DNA from: Alisma plantago-aquatica
Taxonomy: Eukaryota; Streptophyta; Magnoliopsida; Alismatales; Alismataceae
DNA: 64,000 bases
Direction of reading: 5' to 3'
Assembly: GCA_963693085.1 (NCBI GenBank)
Contig: OY856413.1
Location: 466,235,379-466,299,378 of the forward strand
The notes below the pieces were generated by a model, which ran no database searches, was not told the origin of the DNA, and was given only the letters and a program-made list of their open reading frames with translations. Shown in pieces: positions 1 to 12,470 of this stretch. The first letter of the stretch is position 1. Each line of letters opens with the position of its first letter. The position numbers and the translations under genes were made by a program.

Positions 1-1
1 A

Positions 2-1258
2 TACAAAGAGCTTCTATGCAAGTGTCCACATCATGGCATTCCAAAGAATCAACTCATTGAAATCTTTTATAGAGGTGTGGACAATGATATCAAGAGGTTT
101 TTGGATTCCTCGTTTGGAGGAAATTTGATGCGTCAGAGTTATGATAGCGCATGGAAGGTTGTCACCCTTGGAGCTAAAAACCAAGCCAACTGGGGTAGAC
201 CTGTTGGAAAAGGAGTGTTGAAGGTAGCTATGGCCGAAGAAACACCTGAGTAAAAGTCTATCGCTGGATCTCTCAAACTCCTAGTTGCAAAGCAAGACCA
301 TGTAGAATCGTCTCTCGCAGCTTATGAAAGAAGACGTTCGCCCCCTCAACAACAAGAGAAAGTTAAGTCATCTTCACTCTTCTGTGAAGGATGCAAAGGA
401 ACTGATCATTCTACTCTAGCTTGTAACATTCTCTATGATGTTGTTTTGAGCAATACCTGTGCCCAAGGAGATAATGGTCAAATGGAAAGTCTGAACGCCA
501 TCAATACCATCCCTGGTCAAGGGTACTATAATCTGAATCAGAATAGGAACCATCCAGGTTTTCAATATGGAAACCCTTCTGGAGCGGAAAAATCACGACA
601 TCTTGGTTCAAATACTCAACAACGAGGCCCGCCAGGATTCCAGTATAACCAACAACCAAATTTTGGGAATCAAGGAAACTTTAGAGGAAACTACTAGAAT
701 AGAAACTACAACAATTATCAGAACAATTCTCAGTTTCAAAACCCCAACCAAGTCCCCTATCAACAGCAACAACAAGGGAAACAAGCCGGTCCCATCTCTC
801 CTGATGACAAATTGTCAGCTATTGAGAAGATGCTTCAATCGTAGCAGACTATGATAGCTAACCAACAAGCCCATCAGAAGGCTATTGAATCTCAACTAGC
901 TCAACTTGCGGCTAGCATGAAGCCACCTGCTGGAGTCTTTGTTGGACAACCCGAAAACAATCCTAAACATCCTGAGCAATTGAAGGCTGTCACCACCAGG
1001 TTTGGAAAAGACTACTCTGACCCCCCTGCTAAGATACCAATAGTGGCAAAAAACGATGATGACTTTGTTAATGTCCAAGACTCTACAATACCTGAGTCTC
1101 AGTCGGAGGAACAACCAACCGTTGATAAGATAGACAAAGCAAGATTGGAGGAACCATTGGCTACGGAGGTAGAAGACACACTTGAGCCGGATGTGCCAGT
1201 ATACAAGCCCCATCCTCCCTTCCTAGCTCGTTTGAAGAAGACCAAGCTCGATGCTTGA
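2..1258 (+). pseudogene. gag: gag (capsid/nucleocapsid) remnant of the Athila-like element
   Basis: Frame 2 can be followed across the whole stretch. It starts inside the capsid region (CPHHGIP and EIFYRGV words, standard in plant Athila/Tat gag), followed by a CCHC zinc knuckle at about 393-434 (C-E-G-C...H...C, all four ligands present). A long Gln/Asn-rich, low-complexity segment comes next, then a C-terminal KAVTTRFGK word that resembles the usual end of Athila gag. In-frame stops lie at 251 (TAA), 695 (TAG), 842 (TAG) and 1256 (TGA), so no full protein can be made. Gag would form the particle in which reverse transcription occurs. The N-terminus is outside the window. Confidence 0.8.
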
Positions 1259-2100
1259 TTCAACAAGTTTAAAGAAGCTATGAAGAAGCTTCATGTAGAT
1301 ATACCCTTTCTAGATGCGCTGGCCGAGATACCAGCCTGGACTAAGTACTTAAAGTATCTCCTCACAAGGAAGTACATAACTGAAGAATATGAGACTGTTA
1401 AGCTAGCAACAACCACTTCCGATATCATCTAGAGCAAGATGACCAAGAAACAGAAAGACCCGGGATCCTTTGGGATTTCATGCTATATCGGTGACTCTTC
1501 ATGTAAGAAGGGATTGGCCAATCTCGGTGCCAGTATCTCTATCATGACACTTAGCCTTTGTAAGAGGTTAGGTTTTGTAGAACTTCTCCCAACTGAATGA
1601 CCATACAACTTGCAGATAACTCTATGACTCTTCCCTTAGGAATCATTGAAGATGTCCCTATCAAGGTTGGAAAAGACTCTTATGTCCCATGTGACTTTGT
1701 CACCATGGACATAAAGGAAGATGCCAGATACCCTCTCATCTTTGGCCGTTCGTTCCTCGCCACTGCAAGAGCTTTGATTGATGTTGAAGCAGGGACCTTA
1801 TTGCTCAGAATAGGGAAAGAAACCCTCGAGTTCAAAGTTTTTGAAAGCATGCTAAGACCGAGCATGCAGGAAAAAGTCTATTTGATTGATTGCATTGAGC
1901 AAATGTCTCTCCTCATGCAAGAGGAATATGAACAAGACGATCATTTAGGAGTGGCACTAGCAAACCCATCTGCTGAAAATTTCATCAACAAACAAATTAA
2001 GGATTGTATCCTTCACCTCGACTCTGTAGAGGAAGATCCTGAAGCTAGGTTCAAGGAACTCAAAGCTGTGAATGTAACTGATGAGCCATGTGAGAATCCA
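1259..2100 (+). pseudogene. aspartic protease region of gypsy pol
   Basis: The frame continues from gag (FNKFKEAMKKLHVDIPFLDA, the usual Athila linker) into a retropepsin-like domain. The active-site word normally reads D-L-G-A-S in this family; here it reads N-L-G-A-S (about 1525-1539), so the catalytic Asp is lost by what looks like a GAT to AAT change. An in-frame TAG lies near 1430 and a one-base shift near 1590-1600 moves reading to frame 1, where the second half of the protease (LADNS...GIIEDV...DFVTMDI) continues. The region ends in the acidic linker before the reverse transcriptase. Confidence 0.75.
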
Positions 2101-3640
2101 GAAGCCCCTGAAATGAAGCCCCTTCCTGAGGGACTTAAGTACGTGTTTTTGGATGATCTCAAGGTTTGTCCAGTTATTATAAATTCTCATCTAACGACTG
2201 AACAAGAAGATAAACTCCTGAAAGAATTAAAGGAAAGAAAGAAAGCTATCGGCTACAAGATGAGTGATCTCACCAGGGTCAGTCAAGCGCTTTGCATGCA
2301 AAGAATCCCTATGGTGGAAGACCACAAGACGATTTTTGAGCATCAATGAAAGTTGAATCCTAATATGAAGGAAGTAGTCTGCCGCGAAGTTATCAAGTTG
2401 CTCACTACCAGAGTCATCTATCCGATATCTGACTCACTGTGGGTGAGTCTTGTGCATGTCGTTCCAAAGAAATGTAGCACTACTACTATATGGAATGAAG
2501 AAAATGAACTCATCCCCACTCGAACAGTAACTGGGTGGAGGATGTGCATCGACTACAAGAAGTTAAACAAGGCAACACGTAAAGATCATTTCCCAATGCC
2601 TAGATCAAGTCTTAGAGCGATTGGCCCACCAGGAATATTTTTGCTATCTCGATGGTTACTATTGATTCTACCAAATTCCTATAAATCCAGATGACCAAGA
2701 GAAAACTACTTTTACTTGCCCCTTTGGAACATACACCTTTAGAAGGATGCCATACAGGCTCTATAATGCGTCTGCAACCTTCCAACGTTGCATGGCAGCC
2801 ATATTTGCTGGTTTAACCGAAATCATTATGGAAGTTTTTATGGATGATTTCTCTGTATATGGGGATTCATACGACTCATGCCTGAAGCACCTCTCCCTGG
2901 TCCTCAAACGATGTGAAGAAGCACATCTTGTGCTAAATTGGGAGAAATGTCACTTTATGGTAAAACAAGGCATTGTCCTTGGCCATAGGGTCAGTAACCG
3001 AGGAATTGAAGTGGACAAGCCCAAGATTGAAGTGATTTCCAAACTATCCATCCCTACCAATGTAAGAGAAGTCCACACATTCCTTGGTCATGCAGGCTTC
3101 TACAGAAGGTTTATTAAGGACTTCTCCAAGATAACCAAGCCCATGACAAACTTGTTGATGAAGGGCGCTGATTTCCATTTTGATGAAGAGTGTATCAAGA
3201 GTTTCAACAACCTAAATCATGCCCTTACAAAAACACCCATCATTCGAGCCCCGGATTGGGATCACCCATTCAAAATTATGTGTGATGCCAGTGATTACGC
3301 TGTGGGTGCCGTGCTGGGCCAATATATAGAGAAGAAACACCATGTCATCTATTATGCATCGAAGACCCTTGATGAAGCTCGGAGGAACTATGAAACAACT
3401 AAGAAAGAACTCCTTGCAGTCGTATATTCCTTTGATAAGTTTAGATCCTACCTCATTGGTTCAAAGGTGATTGTCTACACCGATCACGCTGCTATTCATT
3501 ATCTTCTAAAAAAGAAAGATGCAAAACCAAGGCTAATAAGATGGATTCTCCTATTGCAAGAATTTGATCTTGAGATTAGAGATAAAAGAGGCACAAAAAA
3601 TGTTGTAGCAGACCACTTAAGTCGTATCCACACTCTAGAA
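2101..3640 (+). pseudogene. reverse transcriptase and RNase H of gypsy pol
   Basis: Reverse transcriptase begins in frame 1, is cut by a TGA at 2347 where the family has an Arg codon, and reads on through the WRMCIDYKKLNKAT block near 2535-2580. Frameshifts at about 2600-2690 move it to frame 2, where [18 protein letters not shown] and the catalytic FMDD box (about 2837-2848) are intact. The thumb and connection follow, then RNase H with [14 protein letters not shown], the [17 protein letters not shown] stretch and [10 protein letters not shown]. RNase H would remove the RNA strand of the RNA:DNA hybrid. The part from 2747 to 3640 is the best-preserved open stretch of the element. Confidence 0.85.
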
Positions 3641-4989
3641 ACTGAGAAGATGCCAATTAATGACTCTCTTCCAGATGACCAGCTTATGAAAGTCTCAGAA
3701 GCTACTCCTTGGTACTCGGACTATGTGAATTACCTTGCCACTAATGTCATCCACCCTGAGTGTACTGGAAATGCACTAAAGAAATTCATGCATGATGTGA
3801 GGCAATATCACTGGGATGAACCGTACCTCTTCAAGCTCGATGTTGTATCGCTGAGGAAGAAGCCCAACTTATTTTAGAACAATGCCATGCAGGTCCATTC
3901 GGAGGCCATATGAGTTCAAAGAAAACTTCTTTGAAGGTTTTGCAATGTGGTTTCTTTTGGCCAACCATATCCAAAGATGCTTATAACTTTGTGTTGTCAT
4001 GTGACAAGTGTCAGAGAACAGGAAACATTACAAAAAGAGATGAGATGCCACTTAAGCTATGGTAAGAAGTCGAGATTTTTGATGTTTGGGGAGTGGACAA
4101 CATGGGTCCATTCCCATCCTCACATGGATTTTCCGACATCCTAGTTGCAGTTGATTATGTGTCCAAATGGGCAGAGGCAATACCAATGGTTACTAGCGAT
4201 TCAAAACCCGTCATTAAAATGTTCAAAGATATCATTTTTCCCCATTTTGGAGTTCCACGCACTGTGATCTCCGATGGAGGTTCTCATTTTCTGGAAAGAA
4301 GCTTTGAAGCGTTGTTGAGAAGATATGGTGTAACACACAAGGTAGCTTCCCCCTACCACCCACAAACAAGTGGGCAGGTAGAGGTTTCAAACCATCAACT
4401 CAAGGCTATCCTGGAAAAGACAGTAGGACACAACCGAAAGGATTGGTCAGTGAAAATCAATGATGCCTTATGGGCCTACCGAACTGCGTTCAAAACTCCT
4501 CTTGGAACAACACCCTTCAGACTCATCTATGGAAAATCATGTCACCTGCCCGTGGAACTAGAACATAAAGCATGGTGGGCAATCAAACAACTAAATTTTG
4601 ACATGAAGAAAGCAGGCGAAGCCAGGATTCTACAACTTTAAGAGTTGGATGAACTCCGAATGACATCTTATGAGAATGCACACATCTACAAGGAACGTAC
4701 GAAACTTTGGCATGATGGTCATATGAAGAGGAAGGACATTCAAGTGGGAGACCAAGTTCTGCTGTTCAACTTGAGACTGAGGTTATTACCAGGGAAACTC
4801 CGTTCCCGCTCGTCGGGACCATACATTGTCAAAAGCATCTATCCACATGGTGCATTTACCTTATGGAGTGAGAAGTCAGGTGATTTTGTGGAAAATGGCC
4901 AACGCTTGAAAAAATATTTCACCGTAGCTGATACTGGCACTGAAAAATTGATGAATATATCCAAACTGACATACCTACCAGAGAGCTAA
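3641..4989 (+). pseudogene. integrase of gypsy pol
   Basis: After RNase H a frameshift near 3840 moves the reading frame from 2 to 1. The HHCC zinc-binding segment follows (CHAGPFGGHMSS ... CDKCQR, about 3880-4020). The DDE core is visible: first Asp in the [14 protein letters not shown] block (about 4140-4180), second in VISDGGSHF (about 4265-4290), and the Glu in the [12 protein letters not shown] block (about 4360-4395). Stops at about 4061 (TAA) and 4639 (TAA) interrupt it. The tail ends at a TAA at 4987 with no chromodomain, which argues for the Athila/Tat side of Ty3/gypsy. Integrase would insert the cDNA into host chromatin. Confidence 0.85.
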
Positions 4990-6486
4990 AGAAATCACAT
5001 CGAGCCATCAACGTAAAATAAAGGCGCTTGTCGGGAGGCAACCCGATCTTTAACTTAGCTTTTACTTTTAGTTTTGGTTTTAGAAAATTTTGCACCTGGT
5101 AGACAATGCATCTCAAGATGCAGTCTTAAGTTCTGATAGTTTCCATTTTTGAGATTTCAGATGGAGGACGCGTCGCCGAAAGGAATGCAACCACATCTGG
5201 TGGACCAACCGACACGAGTTTTCCCCTCCATCTTGGATTTAGAGTTTGCTTGGGATGAGTAAAATTCTAAGTTTGGGGTGGAGGGTGGGTGGTACGTACT
5301 CTAATTTCCACCCTCTCCTATCCGTTTCAGACTTAATATTTCATCGTTGAACATTTGTTGCAATTTTGAGCAATTATTTCAACAATTTTCAAAATTTTCA
5401 AAAGTTTTCATAGTAGTTTGTATAGAAGCTTGATGAAGTTTTGACACTTTCGTTTCAATCAAAGCCATTACCTAGCTGGCTATCCTGCTTTCCCGTACAA
5501 TTTTGAATCATTATACCCTCCTTATTCGAAGCGAAGCCTCAAGGAGAACAATTTTTGAAACTAGCCAATGATTAGAAATCACAGTGTGAAGCTTATGAAT
5601 CCTAACATCATGATCAGTAGATATGGCAAGTATCTTTTGAACTGAGAGGGATTAAACATGTTGTGCTTCCTAACTGACTAGTGGAACAATAGCATGGAAT
5701 CTCCATCAGATCATCATCAAGTCATTATTTGAGAAGAGTATGATAAGGAGAACTACCTGGTGCACTGAATTGTAAATCAAGTTGCACTCTGATCTGAACT
5801 CTCTTCTATACTTCTTCCATCATCTTCTTACCCCTCCATCCATCAAAAAGAAACAAAAATAGCCAATATAGTGCCAAACCCTAAGTTCGGGGTGGCCCTC
5901 TCTCTCTCTCTCTCTCTTTTCGCTTCTTCCATACCCCTCGCTACGAAATAGGGGTGTATCACCAAGAAAAGATGCCTAAGCACACACAAAGAGAAATGCA
6001 ATCTCGAGTCAAATAGAGGAGAGATTCACACAAAAAAAAGATGCGATCAATGAAATTGCAAATCATATAATAAAAATCTTGAGTCGAATAGAGGAGAGAT
6101 TTATTTCTTCCTTCCATACCACCCTTCACTCCCTTTTCCACCTAAAGGCACAATGAATGCCTCCCTGATCCTAAAAACACCAATGTCAAATCAGGTGCAC
6201 ACTTTTTGTTCTGCGGGTATCTCTGGACTCTTACGAAACTCTCTGACATTCTTGATTTTGAAAAAAAGTAGAGAGTAAGTGATATTGGGAAGCGAACTCG
6301 GGAACGAAGATATGGTGAAATGTGTTCTGTGATCTCAGGATGTTGAGACACTTGGTCATACTGAGCAGAAAAGAAACAATCGTGATGTGAAGATGAAGCG
6401 ATCGCACATGTTGAAAGTATTCATCCGACGAGTGTTTTAGATTTTGTGTTACTCAAGGACGAGCAACGTTTAAGTTCGGGGTATTT
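4990..6486 (+). other. non-coding spacer between pol and the 3' LTR, with repeated polypurine-like tracts
   Basis: No credible protein is encoded. The stretch starts with a GGGAGGCAACCCGAT word common just after pol in plant Athila/Tat elements. It holds two extra polypurine-like motifs, CTAAGTTTGGGGTGGAGGG at 5267-5285 and CTAAGTTCGGGGTGG at 5881-5895, besides the one next to the LTR, and a (TC)n run at about 5897-5920. Some Athila elements carry an env-like gene here; none can be recognised in this copy. Confidence 0.6.
6469..6486 (+). promoter_or_regulatory. polypurine tract (plus-strand primer) of the gypsy element
   Basis: TTTAAGTTCGGGGTATTT lies directly before the TGATGAATGC start of the LTR. 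Its position and G-run match the primer for second-strand synthesis in Ty3/gypsy elements. Confidence 0.6.
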
Positions 6487-7606
6487 TGATGAATGCATAT
6501 TCATCGTAGTTCAATCATCTCATTTAGCCCAGTTTTGGTTGCATTCATGCATTTATTGGCTTTATCTTTTAATATGTGCTTTTACTTGGCTTAACTGCTT
6601 TATTGAGATTTTATTGGCCGTATCTTCTTATCTGAGACTTTTCTTGGTTAAATCAAATTCATCACGAATTTAATTGTAATTTTACATCATTTTTGACAGG
6701 TCAATTTGGGCATTGGGCCCATGTTCTAATCCATTCTTCTATCTTAGTCCTTGGTTTGGGCCAGGTCAAAGCAAGTCAACAGCCCCTCTCTTCCTTTACA
6801 CGGCTACAATGCCCTCTTCTTCACCTAGATTGCAGCTCCAACAAACCCTACAATCGCGACCGCGATTGCAGAAGATCACGGACAGCTGTCCTCATAGCCG
6901 TGACCTTTACCAACTCTCTGTGCCTCCCCTGCATAGCTGCGACTGCGACAACCTCTTCACAAACCCCACGACTGTGGCATTCAAAACCCCGCGACCGCAA
7001 CATTCAAAAACCCGCGACCTCCCCTCCTCATGGATGCGGTTCCTTATGATCGCGACCATGACTCCAAGAGTCTCTACCGAAGCCAGTAATGGAATCACGA
7101 CCTGTTGCCTCTTTGCTGCGACCATGGTGAAATGGAATCGTGATCGCGACATCCAAAAGTCGCGACCGTGCAAAATACCGCGACCGCGGAATCATTAGAA
7201 AAGTCGTGACCTGCAGGTAAGGTACAACCGAACCAACAAGCCGTGACTGTGGAAAAACTCAATCATGACCTCTGCACCTGCCAAGAAAAGCCGTGACCAC
7301 GACATCATTACTAAGGTCGTGAATCTAAGTCGGTGCCCAGCCTGCCTACAAATAGAATACGACTCCAGTCAGTCAAATGATCTCCAGACACCATTGTCCC
7401 TTGGGATTCGATCCTCAAATATACTGCGATAAGACCCGTCCGCTTGTAGGTGGTATTATTGCACATTGTTTTGGTTAAAAACTTAGGGATTTCAACCCTA
7501 AGTGAGTTTGTTAGTGTGATAATATAAGCCACGTCATGGCCGATGTACACATAGATTAGGTTGGAGTTCCTAGAATCACTAGAGGTGTGATTCCTTTCAG
7601 ATCACA
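6487..7606 (+). repeat. 3' LTR of the Athila-like element (right end approximate)
   Basis: The LTR starts with TG next to the polypurine tract. Its first 20 bases form a small palindrome (GATGAATGCATATTCATC). A TATA-like TACAAATAGA lies near 7347. From about 6855 to 7330 the sequence is much richer in GC and full of reiterated CGCGACCG / CGTGACC words, unlike its surroundings. The end at 7606 (ATCACA) is a guess, since the partner LTR is outside the window and no target duplication can be matched. Confidence 0.5.
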
Positions 7607-8298
7607 ATAGGAGAAATAGGTGGGAAACCATATGGGTCAAATTTAGCATCTACAACATTGCCCATCATCTCAAATTGGAGGTGTTCAACACCATCTTTGG
7701 TTGCACCAACCAAAATATCTTATGCTTGCTAGATGATCTTGATTACTCCATGTGATGACAATGATGTTGGTCTATGCCAAGATCAGTTTGTATCATTCTA
7801 TCATCACTGACATCAAGCACCCTTTCACCCAACTTCTTCATCAAATTCTGACAATCACCCTATTCAAAATCTACACATGGGTAGGGTATGGTCCAGACAA
7901 TGGACCTCTACATTCTCTAGGCGTTCCTCCCACTAGGAAGTCATAAAGTCAAACTTGTCACATTGATCTTTAGACATGTGTACTCACTGGAAAAAAGTGA
8001 GAAGATGAAATTGCCCATCCACTTTGACAGTCTCATCAGGAGGATCTCCATGTATATCAGCCTCAACCTCTTCCACCTCTAGATAGTGGAGTACAAGGGA
8101 AATATGAACTTTAGACACTTCAACAATGCCAAGATCTTTTCACAATATGGAGACAACATATGTTCCATCTCCAAGATTTATGAGCGTGAGCTTCCCCATT
8201 CCTTTTTCAAAACCTTTAATCTATACCATCTATGATAACTGGACGATGATGTGAGAGACACTGATGATGAGAAAAAGGGTTTTGGTGAGCCAGCCAAA

Positions 8299-8339
<41 letters not shown>

Positions 8340-9080
8340 GTTCATGGAGGTGGTAGCTACACCAATGAAGACTCAAAGAAGGCCACATCACTTACCACAT
8401 TTCCATGATGATTTTCCCTCCACCCTACTAAGTCTTAGGAGGACCCATATTGTTTGGAGGGCATGAACAACATAATTAACTCTATCAATACGGGCTAGTA
8501 GAAACAACAGGTGATGATGACTCAGATAACAGCACATCAAGAGATGATCTTTCATAACCGTGAGTATATTTTCACACACCAGCATGTGATGTTCACCAAA
8601 TAATACCTCATGTAAATCAACCAAGAAACATTCATCAACGCCTACAACACATGGTGTATATATAGTAGCCTCTCTATGACCATTGCTAGAGATAGGGAAA
8701 CTTCTCTAGCTACCCATAACTACCACCAATGCCATCTAATCCATCCCAGTTCACTGATAAATTCTTCCTACGAAATGAACATTTATCATTGGGAACTTTC
8801 TTTCCATCTAGCCCATGAGTATTTGGTACACCAATTACACCTATAGGTTTTGTTTTTGATAATGAGGAAATTATAAAATTCAAGCTTATGGGTGGGGATT
8901 TATCTTGCATATATTTGTTCATTCATCTTCTATCTTCTATTTTATTTTTTGTTATCCTTAGTTTAGTTCATGTTTTCTTTCAATCTAGTTTTTGCTTTGA
9001 CTCATGTAATCCACATCTATCTAGTATGAAAATGGATTTTGAAGTAGATGCTCACACTTGTCAATTGAAGTAATGGTCTT
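7607..9080. other. unassigned sequence, possibly a decayed element
   Basis: No open frame longer than about 80 codons. A plus-strand reading of 7940-8230 has long runs with few stops, as does a minus-strand reading of 8710-8922, so this could be old coding DNA, but no family word is recognisable. It holds a GAT microsatellite at about 8299-8339. Confidence 0.4.
8299..8339. repeat. GAT trinucleotide microsatellite
   Basis: About 13 to 14 perfect GAT units in a row, which read as an Asp run in one plus-strand frame. Confidence 0.95.
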
Positions 9081-10643
9081 TTTGTAACCCCCCTATAAAT
9101 TGAAATTTCCTATTTAAGAGTACACTACATTAAGAATTGAGTGGAATAGTCAATCCAACAACATATGTGGCAAAGCTAACACCGAATTCTACCCTTGGCC
9201 TCTGAATGAAGATGGTCTTTGTGTCCAATCTATTCAAGAAGTACTATCACGTTTTATGTTAAATTAATAATAAATTTTGGATCACCCATAAACACGAGTT
9301 AATAGAAGAGAGAAAAATCATGGTCAATAAGGTTGTGTCTCCTAGTCACCCGGTCTTCTACACCTTCAATTCAATCCATCACCACCAAAGGATGAATACA
9401 TGATTCTATTCATTTATTTTTATTTTATTCATGAAATGACATTACAAGAATCATATAATTTTAATTTTGCATCGTAGAATGAAACATATGTAAGAATAGT
9501 TCGATTTTTTATAAATTACTTTGCATAAAAGAAATTTATATAGTTTGCATTGTGTGTATCATTGATCATAAAGGCATAAATTATATTCTCCATGTATTTT
9601 CTAAATTGAGAAAAGAAGTTATATATCCTACTATTTTTCGAGGTTTTGTGAAAGGCCCTAGCTCAAATATATCATTCATGTGCATTGCTAATAAGACTGT
9701 AACAAAAGAAATCAAAATGTATAAATAGAAAGCCAAAAGGATAATGGAGGAAATGTATTTAAAAAAGTATCATATTTCTATATGAATAAAAGATAAATAT
9801 TGTGGAAAATTTTCTTTCTAAACATATTATACTCATTGTTAGAATGAGGTATCTATAACATGAATCATTTCACCAGAAATAGTAGACATTAGGAGACCTT
9901 ATTTTTCATTGCATCCATCATTTAAGAACATAATTTTGTTTTATCGCATAAATGACTTGGATTATGTGTGAGTTTATTTTATGTTGCCCATTCCATCCAC
10001 CCACTGTAGTGCAAGATTAGCCATAAATAATGACATGTTTTCCTTATTTTATAATATTTAGTGAACTATATACACTTAGATGATATGTTGAACGAAGTAG
10101 TGTAGATAGGGAAATATTGTGATACACTAAGAATTTTCTAGACTTTCTATGATATCTCTCTAGCCTCTTTGAGATTGACAACTCGGGTCTCTTTGAGTCC
10201 CTTACTACTAAGTTGTGTACACTTGTATATTACACACACATTTAAGTCATGCCAATTCGCAATGTAATTTAGATTTTTACGATTATCATTTTAGAATGTG
10301 ATATCATTCTTCTTTTAGTGTGGAAATAACATATAAACATAAAACTATTGCTAATAATTTGCATTTAGAACTTCTTGAATCATTGTTAGATTGCATTTTT
10401 TTGCATCTTTTTAAGAAGGTGATAGTTCCAATTATCTTCATGTACGCTTAACCTAAATATGGAAACGGTTCAACATATTCACTCACAAAATTTATTGATG
10501 ACATCCCTTACATTCATTATATCATTTTTCTATGAAGGGCATATAAGAAAACATAACTAGAAAACAACTTGTTAAAAAATGAAAAGAATAAAAATAATAG
10601 AAGAATATAGAAATCAATAAAATATGAGTGTGTAATTGTGACT
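9081..10643. other. AT-rich stretch without recognisable feature
   Basis: Frequent stops in all frames and no repeat matching the rest of the window. It is taken as the left-hand host DNA into which the LARD-like element inserted. Confidence 0.5.
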
Positions 10644-10648
10644 TCTAG
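10644..10648. repeat. left target-site duplication TCTAG of the LARD-like array
   Basis: TCTAG directly precedes the first LTR base and is repeated directly after the last LTR base, at 37189-37193. It marks the whole array as the descendant of one insertion. Confidence 0.85.
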
Positions 10649-11577
10649 TATAATGACCTTGACCTGGGTTATGAGGTAACCCTATTTGTTTTGGCTAAGT
10701 AAGTTGATTAGAAATTTAATATAATAATCTAAGGTGTTTTGTTATCATGTTACACACTTATGTTCCAAGTTTGGTCCTGATTGAATCCTATTTGAGCAAT
10801 GTTCCTTTATTTTGGACCAAAGTGCAATTTACCCAAGATGAGGGGTTATATTGAAAAGTTTCCCATGTTTAACATTACTTAAGTTTTTTAGAATCATAAG
10901 ATAGATATTTATGCTAAGTGGTGACTTTTGGAAAGCCTAAATTCCAAATTTGAACTTGTTTGAATAATGTTAGTACCGTGTGCACCAATTTTGGTACAAA
11001 TTGTAATTTACCCAAAGTGTGGGCTTGATATGAAAATTACCGCCTATAGAGTGTTCCTAATTCCTCTTTGTATCATTTAGAGGATATATAAGGAATGAGA
11101 CACCATGTTTGAATCATTTATGAGTGGTAGTATTCTTGGTGATGAAAAGACCAAGAAAGGGGTTGAATGGAAACCCTAATTTGAGCTTGTATTAAGTGTA
11201 TCGGGTTGTAGTGATTAAATGGGAGTCCCTATCGGTCAAGGAGCCAAAGAGGAGACCCCCATATCATGTTGTTAACTCTTTGACTTTTAAAAAACGAGCT
11301 AAGAACCTCAAGAAAGCAATGGTTATCAGCTTGCAACTTTCCTTTGGAAAAGGTGCATTGAATTTGTGACTATAATAATGTGAGTGGAAGTGGCTTGTCC
11401 TAGAAGATAACCAAAGGGGGCAGACCCTTATCCCTTGAATTATCCTCAAGTTTTTATTTTGCATGGAAATATAAAGATGGATTGCATGCAAGTACATGTG
11501 TCAACCATGCATGGACACGTGGCACCTAGTAGCTTAAATTGATGACACCTCATTTTCACACTTCTTCATGAACAACA

Positions 11578-11592
11578 AGTATATATACCCCT
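11578..11592 (+). promoter_or_regulatory. putative TATA box of the left long LTR
   Basis: AGTATATATACCCC lies about 930 bp into the LTR; the same word is kept at about 27544-27557 in the right LTR. It falls in the segment missing from the two short LTRs. Promoter role is inferred from position only. Confidence 0.45.
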
Positions 11593-11689
11593 TCTTTCAC
11601 CCCTTAGTGAACTTTTTCGAATCCTACCACCTCCTTGATCTTATATATCGTGCATGGAGCCTTTGTGTCGTGCATAGGTGATGTGGTAT

Positions 11690-11830
11690 TGTGCATAGAC
11701 CTTGGGTATCTGCCATAGCAAGTAATATCAGCCATAGCATGTTGATATCGGCCATAGCAAGTCGATATCGGCCAAGTGGAGCGTTTTTGGCCACAAGTGA
11801 GGGGAAATCGCCCACAAGTGATGGCATATA
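11690..11830 (+). repeat. short repeats of a GATATCGGCCATAGCAAG-type word
   Basis: Four to five imperfect copies of about 20-22 bp (ATATCGGCCATAGCAAGT and variants) follow each other. The right LTR has the same cluster at about 27665-27795. Confidence 0.6.
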
Positions 11831-12470
11831 ATGCAAGGGTAGTCAGGTATCGTGCAAGGTTCTAAGGAGTAAGAGGGAGCTCAATACTTAACCCTAAGGT
11901 GAGGCCATGATCATCTTCAACCTTGAATTGAAGCATGATTTTAGGGTTATGATCTTCCTTTCTTTTCTTCTTCACCAATTGCTTATCCATGATGATTCCT
12001 TGTATATGAAGGAGTTGTGAACGAGCCTTGGGCTTTTGATAAGTCATCTTGAACCTTAGTAATGTGGAGCGTTGGAGCTTGGAGCTTTGAAGTTGTTCTT
12101 AAGGAGGGTTATATAACTTGAAATCTATCAAGTTAGTATTAATCACCTAAATTGCTATACTTAATGATCTACTTTTAATTCCGAAAATTTGTGATATAGT
12201 TGATGACATTATGAGTTCTAGTAGTTGCTTAGACCTATTTCCAGGAACTATAATAGTTAGAACAAAGGTCTAGAGCTTGAATAAGATGGTATCACCTTAT
12301 AAAGTGATATCGGGTTAAGGCACACAAGCAAACACCTCTAACCCGATATGGTGATGAACCTACTTCACTAAAATGATATGGATATGATTTAATACTTTCT
12401 TGCACGTTATGGTGGTGTAGTATACACCTCTTGCATGATATGAGGTCAATAAAACACCTCAAAAATTATA

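Larger units (their letters stand above)
1..7606 (+). mobile_element. Ty3/gypsy retrotransposon, Athila/Tat-like, 5' part outside window
   Basis: Gag, protease, reverse transcriptase, RNase H and integrase follow in the Ty3/gypsy order on the plus strand, then a non-coding spacer and a 3' LTR. The integrase C-terminus has no chromodomain, and its wording (a [10 protein letters not shown]...[14 protein letters not shown] block) is typical of the plant Athila/Tat group rather than chromoviruses. The 5' LTR and the start of gag lie upstream of the window. The copy is dead: at least eight in-frame stops and several frameshifts break the polyprotein. The right boundary is approximate because only one LTR is visible. 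Confidence 0.85.

Noticed and set aside
8251..8466. 71-codon frame with a poly-Asp run
   Set aside because: The Asp run is a GAT microsatellite and the rest has no family likeness.
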